From the NCBI RefSeq assembly GCF_036711975.1, contig NC_091966.1, positions 7,501 to 71,500 on the forward strand: DNA of 64,000 nt, in the 5' to 3' direction. Positions 19,854 through 33,526 of this stretch are shown one piece after another. The notes under the pieces were generated by a model, which saw only the letters and a list, made by a program, of their open reading frames with translations, was not told the DNA's origin and searched no databases. The first letter of the stretch is position 1. Each line of letters begins with the position of its first letter. Made by a program: the position numbers and the translations under genes. Origin of the DNA: Onthophagus taurus (Eukaryota > Arthropoda > Insecta > Coleoptera > Scarabaeidae).

Positions 19854-21344
19854 CCGTATTTTCTCGAATGTAATCCGCACCTTTTTTACAAATTTTATGT
19901 GCTCTAAAATCAAATGCGGATTACAATCGGGTGCGGATTAGATTCGCAGTCGTATAGTTGCAATTTGGAAAATAGTAAAATAAAATCATATTATAACAAT
20001 AACACTTTATTAAGGGTTTTAGAACGATATTTACATTTTTATGTATCATTTTCTTCCCATATTACGTCATCTTCGGATCAATACAGATCAAATCGGATTA
20101 TACAAAACTTCTTAAATGATGTTATAATATTGTTTTCAGGGATCGTTTTCCATGTCGCCTACACTCACTGAACAAGTTCGAAGAGAAGAGCTCGTTTAAT
20201 TGCTCCCGGTTTTGTTTATTCTCGAGTTTGTTAATATACATACACAGGTTGTAGTATAGATGTTATTCCAGCAGGTATTATTATTATGACAAGAAGTGTA
20301 AACCAAGGGCAATCAGTCTATGATTAATTAATATCCTTATTTAATAATCCTCCTGGTCTACGACTCCATACTTGTCTTAACCATTCAATCATCAGCTTTT
20401 CCATTATCCATCCTTTTTGTTCTGCCCTAACTAGGACGTCATTCAGGAAGTCTTTCAGATTTCAGAATGTTTTTTTTCTCAATATTAATAATGACAGCAA
20501 TTTTTTCCTATCACTTGTTACTGCTAGTATCAATGTTATGCGCAATTTTTCGCAACCACTCGTTTATAAAGAAATTTCCCACACACCTCTTCTTTCCAGT
20601 GTGTAATTGGGTGGCATATCCAGATATACTACCATTTCATTGACATTTACAGTTTGAGACAAATTGAATCATTAGGAGCTTTTGGGAAATTGTAGTTCTG
20701 CGCCTCAACGATAACACCAAAAAATTTTTCGTTTTGTTGAGAGAACTAGAAAACTGCCTCGTCAATTTCATGCAATCATCTCTTCTTTGGCCCGAAATTT
20801 TTTGCACGATGCCTCAATCTGCAATAGCTACCTTGTCTTTCCGCAACAGCCGCAACGTTACTCTCATTAATAGCAAAAATTATACCAGCTTTTCGATTTC
20901 CTTAACGCTAACTTAATAACATATTTTTAAACTTTGCTGTATAGAAGACCCTTTTAGATTTTTACAACTTTTTTTATAATTACGCTATTATATGTGTAAT
21001 TACTACGAGGGCAGTATATGAACGGCATTTGTGCTAGGCATTACTATTTATTTTTAAAATTATACTTATTTATTTTCCAATTTTTTTTGGCTAGGTAAAT
21101 TTAAAGTCTAGTCTAATAAAAACGTAAGCATCGTAAGCAAGGTTTCTTTAGGTACATCAGCGTCAATCAACGGAAAAAATATATATTTATGGTTAACAAC
21201 AAGCATCGCATCGTTTTGGTGTTGTCGAATTGCTCAAAGAAAGATGCGGATTACATTCGCAAACTAAATTTTTTTACTATTATGCATTTTTAAAATCGGG
21301 GTGCGGATTAGATTCGAATGCGGATAAGATTCGAGAAAATACGG
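19854..21344 (-). mobile_element. Tigger/pogo-like DNA transposon remnant
   Basis: About 1.49 kb bounded by inverted repeats: CCGTATTTTCTCGAATGTAA on the left and its counterpart ending ATTCGAGAAAATACGG on the right. TA flanks both ends (19852-19853 and 21345-21346), as expected for Tc1/mariner/pogo elements. A second, inner copy of TGCGGATTAGATTCG occurs at each end. A decayed transposase lies inside on the minus strand. Confidence 0.85.
20340..20720 (-). pseudogene. Decayed pogo/Tigger transposase (DDE region)
   Basis: Minus-strand translation in more than one frame gives recognisable pieces of the DDE domain: TVNVNEMVVYLDMPPNYTLE (the T-x-V...D-M-P-x-N motif with the first catalytic Asp), EWLRKIAHNID, and VRAEQKGWIMEKLMIEWLR followed by VWSRRPGGLL, which match the K-G-W-M...W...R-P-G-A-L-L block of the family. 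Frameshifts and stops separate them, so the copy is dead. Length is well short of a full transposase. Confidence 0.75.
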
Positions 21345-21346
21345 TA

Positions 21347-22907
21347 TATTTGCCCTGCATATCACAAAATTTGTTATGTAACGTAACGGATTTTACACCT
21401 CTGTTATAAATTTGTATTTATAGAATAGACAGATTATATTAGATTATAATTCATTAGGTAATAAAAGTATTCAATCAAATCATTATACAATATCTACTTA
21501 TCGCATATCCCCATAAATTTGGGAATCAATTCTCCCACAATAAATTTACATACATAACACCTGTAATGTTAAAATTAATTAATACGATACAGTAACGGAT
21601 ATTCTCGTTATAAACCCTCTCATATATAACGGTGAATATAAAACATTATTTCGAGATAATAAAATCGGGTTAATAAGGTATGGGGCATATTACTTTTATT
21701 ACATTATCTCTAATAGATTTTGTATTTTCAGCTTTTTTTAATTTTTCATATAAGGTAGATTTTTTATGGAAGAAAGTGTACCTAATATAGCAGACTATAA
21801 AATTAAAATAACTGTCTACGATGGTATTAACCCAGTTATTTACGCATTTCCGTATCAGTTAGATGAGTTATTTATGTGAAATTGCAATTTATCGATGATT
21901 ATCGCTTTCTCGATATGTGGAATAATCAATTGAAATAAATTTTAATAGTTAAGAAAACCATTTAATAAGGTAACAGGTTAGTTTGAAACCTAGTTTGTAA
22001 ATATTACTTCTATTATAAATTATTATAACAAATTATTGTTGGTATTTTTAAATATTTTCGATTAAATTATGAATTATGGGCGTTGAAAACTCTTAAGCAC
22101 TTTTTCGTTTTGGAAAACTACGACTTTCCACGAAACTATATAGAACACATAACAAATAAAATATGGTAGCTTAATTAAATCACACTTGAAACAAACTACC
22201 TCATTTAACGGTTTTCTTTCAATATGACATCAAAGTTATTTATTAAAAAATACTTTTAAAGCCAAAATAGGTGCATTTCAGATTATACTGACATGAGATT
22301 TTTAGTAAATTGATTATAATCAATGATCCTAATAAATTTTAAGTAGTTTTAATTTTTAAATTCTATTAATTTATAAAAATGTTATTGCATTTTTTGATGG
22401 TATGCAACTCATTTTGCACTGGTATAATCAAACAATATAAATATAAAACGAAAATTACAAAGAAATCTATAAATAGCATTATTAAATTTACTCTTAATTT
22501 AACATTTAAGTATAGAAAATAACATAAATCTAAAAATAATATTTTAATAAACACAATCTTGACAAAGCACTCAGCCGTACCAACTGTAAACAATTTTTAA
22601 CACAAAGAATCCTAAGCGATGTTCTTGAGTTATAAAAATATTTAAAGATAAAATTTAAAAAGAATTATTTAACATATACATTTCTTCTAAACCCCTTTTT
22701 AATTTAAATAAAGCTAATCCTACAATAAATAATCAAATAATTTATTTAAAATAAATTAACTTCTGGCTGTCCTCTTTTCTGCGCATGCTCTCGCGTATGG
22801 ATCCATCGTAACAAATTCCCTAAAATCGTGACACAGTAGAAATACAGGTTGAATAGTTATCATCGTATTCATTCAATAAGTTCTAAATACCTAGTTCAAG
22901 GTTTAAG
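21347..22907. other. AT-rich intergenic DNA before PSMD1
   Basis: About 1.5 kb of low-complexity AT-rich sequence. I find no coding exon, RNA gene or clear repeat. The last 150 bp should hold the PSMD1 promoter and 5'UTR. Confidence 0.4.
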
Positions 22908-25763
22908 ATGAATATAACATCAGCGGCTGGGATAATATCCCTTCTCGACGAACAAAGTGTCGAATTAAAATCTTTCGCCCTGAAGAAGCTTAACACCGTT
23001 GTGGATGAGTTTTGGCCGGAAATCTCTGAGGTCATCGAGAAAATTGAAATCCTATACGAAGATAAAAACTTCGATGATCACGAGCTAGCGGCTTTAGTGG
23101 CAAGTAAAGTTTATTACCATTTAGGTTCGTTTGATGATTCGCTTATTTATGCCTTGGGAGCAAGAAATTTATTTGATGTTAATTCACGTACAGAATACGT
23201 TGAAACAATTTTATCAAAATGCATCGATTTTTATATTCAACAACGCGTCGCTCTTGTCGAAAACAGCCCAAAAGCCAAACCTATTGATCCTCGATTGGAA
23301 GGCGTTGTTAATAGGATGTTTGAAAGATGTCTCGAAGATGGCCAATATTGTCAAGCTGTCGGTTTAGCTTTAGAGACCAGGAGGATGGATATTTTTGAGG
23401 TAGCTGTTACTCAATCCGATGATGTGGTTGGAATGTTAAATTATGCTTTTGATGTAACATTAAATTTAATACCAAACTTAAAGTTTAGAAATACTGTATT
23501 ACGTTGTCTGGTTAATTTATATCAAGGGTTAGAAACTCCCGATTACGTTAATATGTGTCAATGTTTTATATTTTTGGATGATGCTGCATCCGTAGCTTCA
23601 ATCCTTGATAAATTAATTCAAGAGAAAGAACAAAGTAAATTAATGGCTTATCAAATTAGCTTTGATCTGTACGAATCTGCTACACAACAATATCTTGAAA
23701 GAGTTTTTAACACTTTAAGATCTAACGCTCCTTTACAATGTTTTGCCGATGAAAAAAAAGTAGAAAAAACTGAATCCGCTGCTGGTGATGCCGATAGTAA
23801 GGAAACTAAAGATAAACCTTCCATTGAATCATTAACTGAAGAACAAAAAGAGCGTCAAAAAAACTTGGATCAACTCTACAACATATTATCCGGTAAAGTA
23901 ACTTTAGAGTTACATCTTCAATTTCTTGTTCGTAGCAATCACGCCGATTTGCTCGTTTTAAAATACGCTAAAGAAGCGAGTAGAGTTAATATTTGTCACA
24001 CTGCGACCATCATTTCGAACGCTTACATGCACAGCGGTACTACAAGTGATCAATTCTTAAGGGATAACCTCGAATGGTTAACGCGCGCCACAAATTGGGC
24101 TAAATTCACCGCCGTTGCATCACTTGGTGTCATACATCGTGGTCACGAACAGGAGGCTTTATCTCTCCTTCAAAGTTATTTACCTAAAGATGTTGGGGCA
24201 AATTCTGGTTACTCCGAAGGTGGTGCGTTGTATGCTCTGGGGTTAATCCACGCAAATCACGGCGCGAATATATCCGATTACTTATTAAATCAACTTAAGG
24301 AGGCTAAAAATGAAATTATAAGACACGGATGTTGTTTGGGTCTTGGTTTGGCCACGATGGGTACTAATCGTCAAGATGTTTACGAACAATTAAAGTTTAA
24401 TCTTTATCAAGATGACGCTGTAACTGGGGAGGCTGCTGGAATTGGAATGGGTTTGGTTATGTTGGGATCAAAAAACACTTCGGTCATTGAAGATATGGTT
24501 TCGTACGCGCAGGAAAGTCAACACGAAAAAATTCTGCGCGGATTAGCTTTGGGAATATCGTTCATTATGTATGGAAGACTTGAAGAAGCTGATACTTTAA
24601 TTGATGAACTTTTAGATAGTAAAAATCCCATATTTAGAAGAGCTGGGGCTTTTACTATTGCCATGGCTTATTGTGGAACCGCTCAAAATAAAGCTATAAG
24701 AAAGCTTTTACATATCGCCGTTTCTGACGTCAACGACGACGTTCGTCGCGCTGCTGTAACATCGTTAGGATTTCTCCTTTTTAGCACTCCGGAACAATGC
24801 CCGAGCGTTGTTTCTTTATTAGCAGAAAGCTACAACCCTCATGTACGTTATGGAGCTGCTATGGCTTTGGGAATCGCTTGCGCTGGTACCGGTTTACGAG
24901 AAGCAATCGCCATTTTGGAACCGATGATCAAATTCGATTCAGTCAATTTCGTTCGTCAAGGAGCTTTGATCGCCACGGCAATGATTTTAATCCAACAAAA
25001 CGAACAAACTTGCCCTAAAGTGCCGCTATTTAGACGTTACTACTACGAACTGACCACCAACAAACACGAAGACGTCATGACTAAATTCGGAGCTATTTTA
25101 GCCCAAGGAATCATTGATGCTGGTGGAAGAAACGTAACGCTTTCATTACAATCTCGAACCGGCCACACCAACATGTTAGCTGTGGTTGGTACCCATATTT
25201 TCACCCAGTATTGGTATTGGTTCCCATTAACTCATTGTTTATCTCTTGCTTTTACCCCCTCCTGCGTTATTGCTTTAAACGCCGACTTAAAGATGCCTAA
25301 ATTGGACTTCAAATCCAATGTTAAGCCGAGCATGTTTGCTTATCCGCCACCATTAGAAGAGAAGAAACGCGAGGAACGTGAAAAGATTTCGACGGTAGTT
25401 TTGAGTAGCGTTGCAAGGCAACGTAAACGCGATAATGAGAAAAAGCAGCATCATAAAGTCGAAGAGATGAAAGTGGACGAAGAAAAGAAGAAGGAAGAAC
25501 CGAAAAAGAAAGAACCGGAACCAACGTCCGAGACATTAAATAATCCGGCTAGAGCGTTAAGGGGGCAATTAAAGTATGTTAGTATCGTTGAAGGTTGTCA
25601 ATATGTTCCAATGAAAGATGTTTCGATTGGCGGAATTATTATGGTTCGCAATACAAAACCTGGCGAAGAAGAAATAGTTGAGTCTGTTTCTGTTATGGGC
25701 CCGAAAGTTGCTGAAGAAAACGAACCTGAACCGCCAGAACCATTTGAATGGACTGATGATTAA
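22908..25763 (+). CDS. PSMD1: 26S proteasome regulatory subunit Rpn2
   Basis: One uninterrupted frame of 951 codons, close to the usual length of about 950. Rpn2 is the largest scaffold subunit of the 19S base; it binds the ATPase ring and recruits the ubiquitin receptor Rpn13. The N-terminus ([20 protein letters not shown]) is conserved. The central toroid of proteasome/cyclosome repeats spans roughly residues 400-760, with alternating A-x-G-L/I-x-x-x-G units such as [29 protein letters not shown] and [18 protein letters not shown] charged lysine/glutamate insert follows near residue 820. The C-terminal tail [13 protein letters not shown] is the Rpn13-binding peptide. No intron interrupts the coding sequence, unlike most neighbours; a 5'UTR intron cannot be excluded. 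Confidence 0.98.
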   Translation: MNITSAAGIISLLDEQSVELKSFALKKLNTVVDEFWPEISEVIEKIEILYEDKNFDDHELAALVASKVYYHLGSFDDSLIYALGARNLFDVNSRTEYVETILSKCIDFYIQQRVALVENSPKAKPIDPRLEGVVNRMFERCLEDGQYCQAVGLALETRRMDIFEVAVTQSDDVVGMLNYAFDVTLNLIPNLKFRNTVLRCLVNLYQGLETPDYVNMCQCFIFLDDAASVASILDKLIQEKEQSKLMAYQISFDLYESATQQYLERVFNTLRSNAPLQCFADEKKVEKTESAAGDADSKETKDKPSIESLTEEQKERQKNLDQLYNILSGKVTLELHLQFLVRSNHADLLVLKYAKEASRVNICHTATIISNAYMHSGTTSDQFLRDNLEWLTRATNWAKFTAVASLGVIHRGHEQEALSLLQSYLPKDVGANSGYSEGGALYALGLIHANHGANISDYLLNQLKEAKNEIIRHGCCLGLGLATMGTNRQDVYEQLKFNLYQDDAVTGEAAGIGMGLVMLGSKNTSVIEDMVSYAQESQHEKILRGLALGISFIMYGRLEEADTLIDELLDSKNPIFRRAGAFTIAMAYCGTAQNKAIRKLLHIAVSDVNDDVRRAAVTSLGFLLFSTPEQCPSVVSLLAESYNPHVRYGAAMALGIACAGTGLREAIAILEPMIKFDSVNFVRQGALIATAMILIQQNEQTCPKVPLFRRYYYELTTNKHEDVMTKFGAILAQGIIDAGGRNVTLSLQSRTGHTNMLAVVGTHIFTQYWYWFPLTHCLSLAFTPSCVIALNADLKMPKLDFKSNVKPSMFAYPPPLEEKKREEREKISTVVLSSVARQRKRDNEKKQHHKVEEMKVDEEKKKEEPKKKEPEPTSETLNNPARALRGQLKYVSIVEGCQYVPMKDVSIGGIIMVRNTKPGEEEIVESVSVMGPKVAEENEPEPPEPFEWTDD

Positions 25764-25822
25764 ACGATGTACTTTTTAATTCTTACTAACTACTATGTAT
25801 TCAATGCTTTTTTTGAAATTTA

Positions 25823-25828
25823 AATAAA
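25823..25828 (+). terminator. Polyadenylation signal of PSMD1
   Basis: AATAAA 60 bp after the stop codon, followed by a T-rich and GT-containing stretch. Confidence 0.6.
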
Positions 25829-27968
25829 CATGTTTTTAATCGTCGCTTGTTTTTAACTCACCACTAAATTGATTAAAAACCAATTTAAAGTTTAATTAAA
25901 CACCTTAAATAAATTGACGAAATTTGTGTGAAATTTCTTCGGTAAGTAAATTAGCAGCGATTAATTTTTTGCGCACAGTTTTTTGGTTGGTAATCAGTGA
26001 TCACCTAGTTTGCACGGAGATCGTAGAAATAACTACTTACTGGCCTGTCCATTTACGAGTAATGAGGTAAGTAGAATGAGCTTGCGACTTAAACGATGTG
26101 GATGCGCGTGATGAGACTCATTTCAATTCTTTATGGTTAATAAGATTCTGTTTTAACCTCACAACCAGTAACCATTTAGTAGTACAACATAACCTCGATA
26201 TAATTAACTAAAATAGGGGACGGTATGGTAAATAAAAGACGTGTTAAATCAAATATAATATAGATTTAATGTGGCATAAATGCTTTAATAATTTTAATAT
26301 CTTTAACAATTAAAACTTTAAAAACAGATATTAAAAGAATAGTATCTCAATCGTTATAAAACAAAAAGGAATTTAAAGCAAATTTATTTAAGATTCACCA
26401 TTTTGAATATCAATTTTTGAACGCAAACTTGCATAACCTTAAACATAACTGTTAGGATAATTAATCTTTCGGTATCTTAAAAACTAATTGAAATATTGTT
26501 AATAAGCAATTTAAAGCAAATTTACCTAGTATTTACTAATTTGAAGATGGTTTTTTAAAATCTTTAAATATCAGATTTATGAATTCAACCTTACATAAAC
26601 ATTAAAGTTAAGGTAATGTTATTAGTTTATTCCAAAATTTGGAGTAGACATTTGCGTTTATTTAAAAAAATTCTGTAGTCTTAAAATTAAAATCGATTTT
26701 TATGACTCATCACTTATTAAAATCTACATTTGGTCCTCTTGCATCAACCACAACAAAACACTTTCAGTTCAATTCTTATTGCCTTTCCTCTCGAAATGTC
26801 GCAACGCGCAGAGTGATCCGACCAGCATCCAGATGTTCGCAGACGACAACTTCCTACGCCCATCGTCCCTCCCGAAGAAACGAGGCGCGCACACACACAT
26901 GGTCGTCACGGTCTCCCCCCAAAAATCATGCCCCTGCTTCTTATAACTCGTACCGTAAATAACCTCAGGTGTCCCTCTTAATCCACATCGCGCCCTCACC
27001 TTAAAAAAATAAAATCCAAAGAAAAATATCTACGTCTTCGTCGTGGGAAGACTTGTATGCATTTGTGTGTGAGCAGTGAGTAGCGGTCTATCTTTGCGAA
27101 CGACAATAACTTCGAGCTCTATATTTGGCTCGGACTGAATCGTGTTCGAGAATTGCAAAAGCAGACAACTCGAGGAAATGGACCCACAACAAAGCAATAT
27201 CAGTTTTGTTTATTAAACCAAGTTGGTGTCGTTAAAGAACGTCGAAGTTGAAGTCATCGTCATCATCCGAAGGAAGTTATAATGCTTCCACTGTTATTGT
27301 CAATAACGAGTTATTTCCGTTTGTTTTGTCTGTTTACTCTTTAGGAGAAGGCGTAATAAAGTTTTTTTGTTATAAAAATGTGTACATAAATATATTTAAT
27401 TTAAAGTTATAAAATCTTCGTTTTTTTCTTCGCAACAATAAAAAGATTATTATAGCAAATATATTGATTCCAAAATCTTTTAAGACACGCAGTGCTTTTC
27501 CTATAATTCGAGAATATCCAGTACCCTCACAACATTATTTTCCTTGATACCAAGTTTCTATTCGATTAATTCTGGCGCCAGTTGTTGCACTTCCTGTCTA
27601 CTCATCAAAGTTCATTATAATAATTTTAGAGTCAGTACGATACTTAATCCTAGGTGTATTAGAAAATGACGCGATCGTTGATTCTATTCATAAAACAAGT
27701 CAATTTATTTTAAAAGAAGGTTGCTATCTAAAAATAAAACCAGAAAAAAAGAATCACTGAATATTCATCACCCTCCTACTAACGTATTCATGTTTTTCAC
27801 TCAAAAAAAGCCTCCACTACCACAACCGGTCATGCAATGTATCCATAGAAACACTTGATCGATCGATTTGGTGGTAGTAACAACGACGTCAGCAAGAAAA
27901 TTCGTTTGACGTACTCATTGAAAAGTTCTTTTTTAATATTGTGTCTACTGGAAAAAACCTAACATAAA
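25829..27968. other. Intergenic DNA, PSMD1 to CFAP100-like gene
   Basis: About 2.1 kb. A GC-richer segment at about 26790-27010, with CA-rich runs, stands out against AT-rich surroundings and could be a promoter or an old exon, but its open frames in both strands look accidental. Nothing else was recognised. Confidence 0.4.
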
Positions 27969-30077
27969 ATGGAAAATCTTGAAGTGATACCCGAAAAATT
28001 TCGGGAGAAAAAAGCGATGCTTAAGGTAACTTTAGTTGAAAAACCTGAAAGAAAGAAGATTAAGATAAAACCGAAACCGGAACCAAAGATTAGAGCAAAA
28101 ACGGCTCTTCAAAAAATTTTCGGTAACAAAAACGTAGTTAAAGATCATTACTTTTCACAAGGAACCGGAATAAACGATGATAACCAACGAGATATTCTTC
28201 ACGAACCTTCTCCTTTTGTTTATCCGGAACCTTTAGAAACATATTCTTATAAAACGATGGCGAGAGCGTGGAACGATAAACAAAGAATAAAAGAATTGAA
28301 ATTAAAGTGTAACGAAAGGAATAATTATACATCCAGACAAAATTTGGATATGTTAAATCGGTTATATGTTAAAGAACCGGGTACGCAGAGCATGAAAACA
28401 ATTTTGGATATAGATCCGGATTTTTTTACGATCGTTGAAGGTCGAACGATTGGGGAAAAATGGAATATTCGTGAATACGTACACGACCTACGCGAATCGT
28501 TACGAGCGAGAGTTGTTGCTGGGTATCGTGAAGATGAAGTTCTTTTAATTGAAGAAAATTTCATGGAAGAACAAAGAATTTTAGACGAAATCAAAGGAAA
28601 TTATCAAAAATACGTGGATACTTTCGAAGCGTTTCTTTCACACGACCATCAAACTTCAATGGAATTAATAAGGCAAGCCGAAAGAGAAACGAACAAGTCT
28701 TACGAAAGGTACGAAGCTTTTCGTGAACTGAGTAAAGATTACGGAGCTTTAAAAGCTGCCGTTTACAATTTAGAAGAAAAATGGCGTAATTGTAAAATGT
28801 ATCAAAAGTTCTTGTACATGGTTAGTCCTATGCATTGGAGGAAAATTCACGATTACTATCATTTAAAACAAAATGCTTCTCATTTAAGTTTGGTCGAAAC
28901 AGAAAGTTGCGTTTTTGAAAAATACAGGCAACACACAGGATGGGAAACCAACACTTTGGAAAATATGATTGAAACGTTTTTAGAAGATTGCAGAACTCAA
29001 ACAGATCCGGTTTTATATTTTAAAGAACCATACGAATTATTGAAAGTGTTCAGATTTATTGAGTTGCAAAATTTAAATTCGTTATTACATTCTGAAGAAT
29101 TAGCTATTCCATTGGAGAAAATTCGAGAAAGTATGCATTTGGCAGAAAAGAAGTATAATGAACAAATAAATGCAGTACAAGATATCATCGACAGTTTAAG
29201 TGGCGAGATTTTGTAAGTAGAAATTTATTATTTTTTGAAGAAAGCAACACAAAAAATTAACTTCTTCATTAACCACTAATTATATATCATTCCAATAAAT
29301 CTCCCCATCTCGTATTACAAACTCTTTAAATTCGAAATCCATCGTCGGGCTATCTCTGTGGAATATCGACCCTCAATCGACATTCCAATTTCCGTTAAGG
29401 CCAATTTTGATTAAAACATCCCCTTTTCATTTATGGTAATAGGTGGGAAGAGCAACGTGCGAAATTCCTTGAAGAACTCGCAATGGAATTGATTAACGGC
29501 GAATTCAGAAAATTAATTTCTGACGAAGAAATCTTAAATTTGTACGTATTCGTTGAAGATGTTTACGAAGCAAGAGTTGCTCCGAACGACGCCAGTTTAG
29601 GAGTCAGCGACATGATGAAAGCCATCGAAATGAAGTATCGTTACTACATACTTCAACTCGACCAGCTTCCGGAGGACAAAGTTCGAAAAGCTGAAACCGA
29701 GTGTTACCATGAAGAGGCGAGGGTTATGAAGATTGCTATTGATGCCTCTAGAAAAGTGGTGCAAGTGGAAAATATGTTCAATATGTTACAGAGAGTGATG
29801 AGGCCGCCGTTTGAGAAGACTAGAAGACGTATGTTTCAATGCTTTTTTCATTAATTTCTACATATTGTTTTATTATTTTGTAGGTTTTCCTTATAGAACC
29901 CCTCCTCTTCATAAAGCCAAAACAGCTAAGGTAACTAAAAAACATCATACTGGTGATGACAGTGAATATTTAGAATTATTCACTGATTACTGTAAATACA
30001 CGGATGAAGTAACAGATTATGAGATAGATGAAGCTGTGAATAATTTGGTGAGAAATTTCGATAATGAGGATGATTAA
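27969..30077 (+). CDS. CFAP100: Cilia- and flagella-associated protein 100-like coiled-coil protein
   Basis: Model: exons 27969-29212, 29443-29828 and 29884-30077; 1824 nt, 607 residues. The protein is rich in Glu, Lys and Arg and is mostly predicted coiled coil. It has a basic N-terminus, a central block like the DUF4200 coiled coil (about residues 170-290; RQAERETNKSYERYEAF) and the FLYMVSPMHWRKIH stretch that resembles the Y-x-L-S-P-x-x-W motif of CFAP100/CCDC38. In Chlamydomonas and animals CFAP100 works with CFAP73 to control inner-arm dynein, so in an insect expression in sperm and ciliated sensory cells is expected. Paralogues of the family (CCDC38, CCDC42) are alternatives. Introns of 230 and 55 nt have GT and AG ends and join in frame. 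No frame damage is seen. Confidence 0.75.
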
Positions 30078-30153
30078 TTGACAAAATTTCTTTTATTTAA
30101 ACTTTTTCAAATTCTTCGAAAAGCAATTTTTGTTTTATACACTCTAATTTATT

Positions 30154-30159
30154 AATAAA
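30154..30159 (+). terminator. Polyadenylation signal of CFAP100-like gene
   Basis: AATAAA 77 bp after the stop codon, followed by a T-rich run. Confidence 0.55.
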
Positions 30160-30254
30160 GATTTTGTTTTAAATTGAAATTCTTTGTTTAACACAAAAGA
30201 CTTTCTTTTATCGTACAGTAGCTTTTATATTTTAAAGCACACTTGACTTTGACT

Positions 30255-30430
30255 GGTATGCGGAGTTAAAACCGCTTCGCGGCATTTTGCTAGATACAAA
30301 AGGACTACTTCGGTGCTCTCCTGATTCTGGGGCACGTCTCGAAATTAATTATTCGCCAAACGGATAGAGCTGAATCAATGCTGACACACATATCTAGAGC
30401 TTGACCCGACTTCCGTTATCTCCGCATACC
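30255..30430. mobile_element. Short MITE with terminal inverted repeats
   Basis: A 176-bp segment starts GGTATGCGGAGTTAAAACCG and ends with the inverted counterpart CGTTATCTCCGCATACC, with 11 perfectly matching end bases. It is GC-richer than its surroundings. No coding content. A target duplication is not obvious, so the superfamily is open. Confidence 0.6.
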
Positions 30431-33400
30431 GCGGTTTTTCTCGCTGCTCTGCTAAACCATTTTTCCCTTATTGTTTCCCTACGTACATAGTGAAACAACA
30501 TGTACGTAGTAGAATTCCGGACTTCCTGTGATTTAAAAGGTCCTTTGTACAAAAACGTTTCATGCGCCACCGCACATCGGAAGGTCACCTTTACATGATT
30601 TCCTCTTTAACAAAAAAAAAATATGAAAAGAATAAAAATACCTCCCAACAATTTTATTCACTGCAAGCTATGATTTAAGGTCGCGTTCTATTCGCAGTGG
30701 AATTTCAACGCGATTTGAACACAGGGCTCGCCGATGGGATGGAGAGTCTATAATTCCGGTACGTTGTTCGGGATAATGCGTTTGGTTCTAATGGTCGGAA
30801 ATAGACAAGTGATTTTTTGAATCGAGAAGGATTGTAAACTGACTGGTAATGGTCGACCTATTTTCAACTACATCACTTTATATGGATATGATTTGAATAG
30901 AAAATCGTTATTGAGAATTCATTCAATTACAATCGTTTTAATAAAAAATATTCAAGACGTTAAAATTGAATTGAATAAAGAAAATTGGTATAAATTTGAT
31001 CATTAAAATTTATACTAATGGAAAATTTTCGATTGTATGACATTCTGATTAGGAAATTGTAAGTCCAATTAGAACATCGTCTAATTGACGAAAGGGTAGG
31101 GAGGGGTGTATTTGCATCGTTGGCGTAATCATGCCAACCAGATTCAGAATATGGAATTACGAGATTACGTTGTAGACAATGAACCTTCCAAGCAGAGAAT
31201 TTGCAGTTTCCGTTCAATAACTGAGCACAAAAGCCGCTCTTCGCATTCGATCCCGATTGGATGGTTTATTGCTGTGTACCTGATAAATAGAAATAGCAGC
31301 CGTTATTTGAAGAAAGGGAAATGTACCATTGACATCCCGGATGTTGGTGGTTGTTTTGGAATATTTAATAAATAATGCGTGATTAATAGAAAACAAACAT
31401 AATTTTATTGACGGAATAAAATAATAATAATGAATCTTTATTACATTTAGATACATATGTACAAATCATATCAGACATGGCGAAAATATAAATACCTATA
31501 CAATAAATGAATTTGTTTATTATACTCGTTTAATACGTGACCATTTTTTCGCGCAAGGCATTAAACAATTATTAACAATTTAATAGTTTTACATGTAGAG
31601 AGGGATATGCTGATTTGGCGCTACGCAACGATAACAAAAATACGAAGCAACATCACGCTGAGAAATGTTCGCGATATTGACCTCAAAATTGGTCTGGGAA
31701 GCTAACATTTATACTGTAATTACAAAAAAAAATATTTTTTTTAAATATTTTTATATACAAAATTTACGGTTTTAAAAAATAGTAGCAGTAAAAATCCCGT
31801 TGGTAATACACAGCCTTTTTTGTTAGTTTCGTTTGTTATTTCATTATATTTTTTAACAACATTTTTATTAAAGAAAGAAGTTTACAAGATTTTATTCGCC
31901 AAAATTTACTATTTAGTAACACCGCGAAAAAGTAAAAAAAGCAATAATTACAGTATATCTGCAGCGATTCGGTTAGCGCGACCTAACGGTATACAAAACT
32001 AAAACCTACTTACAACTAAATGAGCACCTTTGGTATTGGTAAAAAACGCGGTTGTATTCCACGGTCGACGAAACGAAACTTGCCAGCTCTTAATTTTATG
32101 GCTCAGTGAATTTCAATCCTAATTTTCATTTAAATAATTTCTTTGTAGTATAAAAATTCGATCGTGAAATACAAGAGCATCTAAACAACTAGGAATTGCA
32201 CATCAGACATTAATAAAGCGCTTCTTGGGGTAGTAAAGAATTTTACTTTCCTTTAGCCAATGTTTTTTATTAGACGGGTTTCATTTAGACAGCTTTTTTA
32301 TAAGGATTTTTCATTATTAATTTACTTTCGTTTTGCTTATTACTTTGCTTATTTTTCTAAATGGTTGGTTTTACGCAAAGTAAATTGAAAATAATTAGGG
32401 TTGAAGAATTTTTGTTACTATATTGTAGTTACTACATTAAGCTCTGTGTAAAGTAATAACAATAAATAAATCAATACAATATGTTCAATAAATTTAATAT
32501 AAATTCCTATTCGTCAGATTTAATAACGTACGGTTAATCAAAATTTCAAGTTGCTTTTGTTGAACATACTATATTTTATCTGTTTCAATTTCTTTCCTAC
32601 GTTGTTACGATATGACATTCCATTAACATTGTTCTTTTTAATCATCACAATATATTAGTTTTATTTATTCGTTTATATCTTAATTTTTATCAAGTTTTTA
32701 TTAATTTTAGCTAGGAAATGTTTTAACCAAAAGTATGTGATAGGATGCATAAAAATATTTATTGGGTTTGTTTATAATTTTTTGCTTTCATGACTTGAAA
32801 ACAGAAGTAGATAATTCAAAATGAAAGCGTAAACATTTCGTCATATTTCAATTATTTTAACGTTAACATTTTGTCATATCAAGTGATGTCAATTGTGCAG
32901 TTTTTCAATAAATTGTGGTTTAACCATGATATATTTTTTAGAAATTGTGTTACTTATAAATCCCATGTTTGTTTCGTAAATACATTGGCAACGTTGTAAG
33001 ATTTTGCGAAACTGAGTTAAATATACCATATCAGTCATAAATAGAAGCGGTATATTTTACGCACCCTATCAAATCAAATAAATTCGTAAATACACGTTAA
33101 ATTAAATTTGGTTTTTTGTAAAGTTGGCTAATTTTAATGATCACCAGAAACAGACAACAAACACTAAGATCAAATATTGGAATTAATAAATTTCTTTTAC
33201 TTATCATTTTTTTTTTGTTATTCTAAAAAGATATCATTTTCTTATGGCAAAATACATCAATCATCAACAGTAGTAGAAAGGGGACGTGATTAAAATACTT
33301 TTCTTACGGCTATATAGCCTCTCGATGTTATTGTGCAAGTCTTTCATTCTCACCCACACGCAACGGCGGACAAAAATCACACAAGGCAAGTGATTTATAA

Positions 33401-33526
33401 TGCGGCACAGACTAGAGGCAGGATTTCAGGATTAATATCCAACCCCGAAAATGATTCCCTCCAAATCAGTAGGAATTGACTAAGAAAAAACACACGTTCG
33501 AACACTCGCGCGCTAGCAGAAAATAA
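30431..33526. other. AT-rich DNA between the CFAP100-like gene and ARL4
   Basis: About 3.1 kb. The right part must include the 3'UTR of ARL4. I see no coding region, RNA gene or repeat that I can support. Confidence 0.4.

Noticed and set aside
26702-26999. GC-richer frames on both strands
   Set aside because: No splice partner or family; more likely promoter-type DNA or an old insertion.
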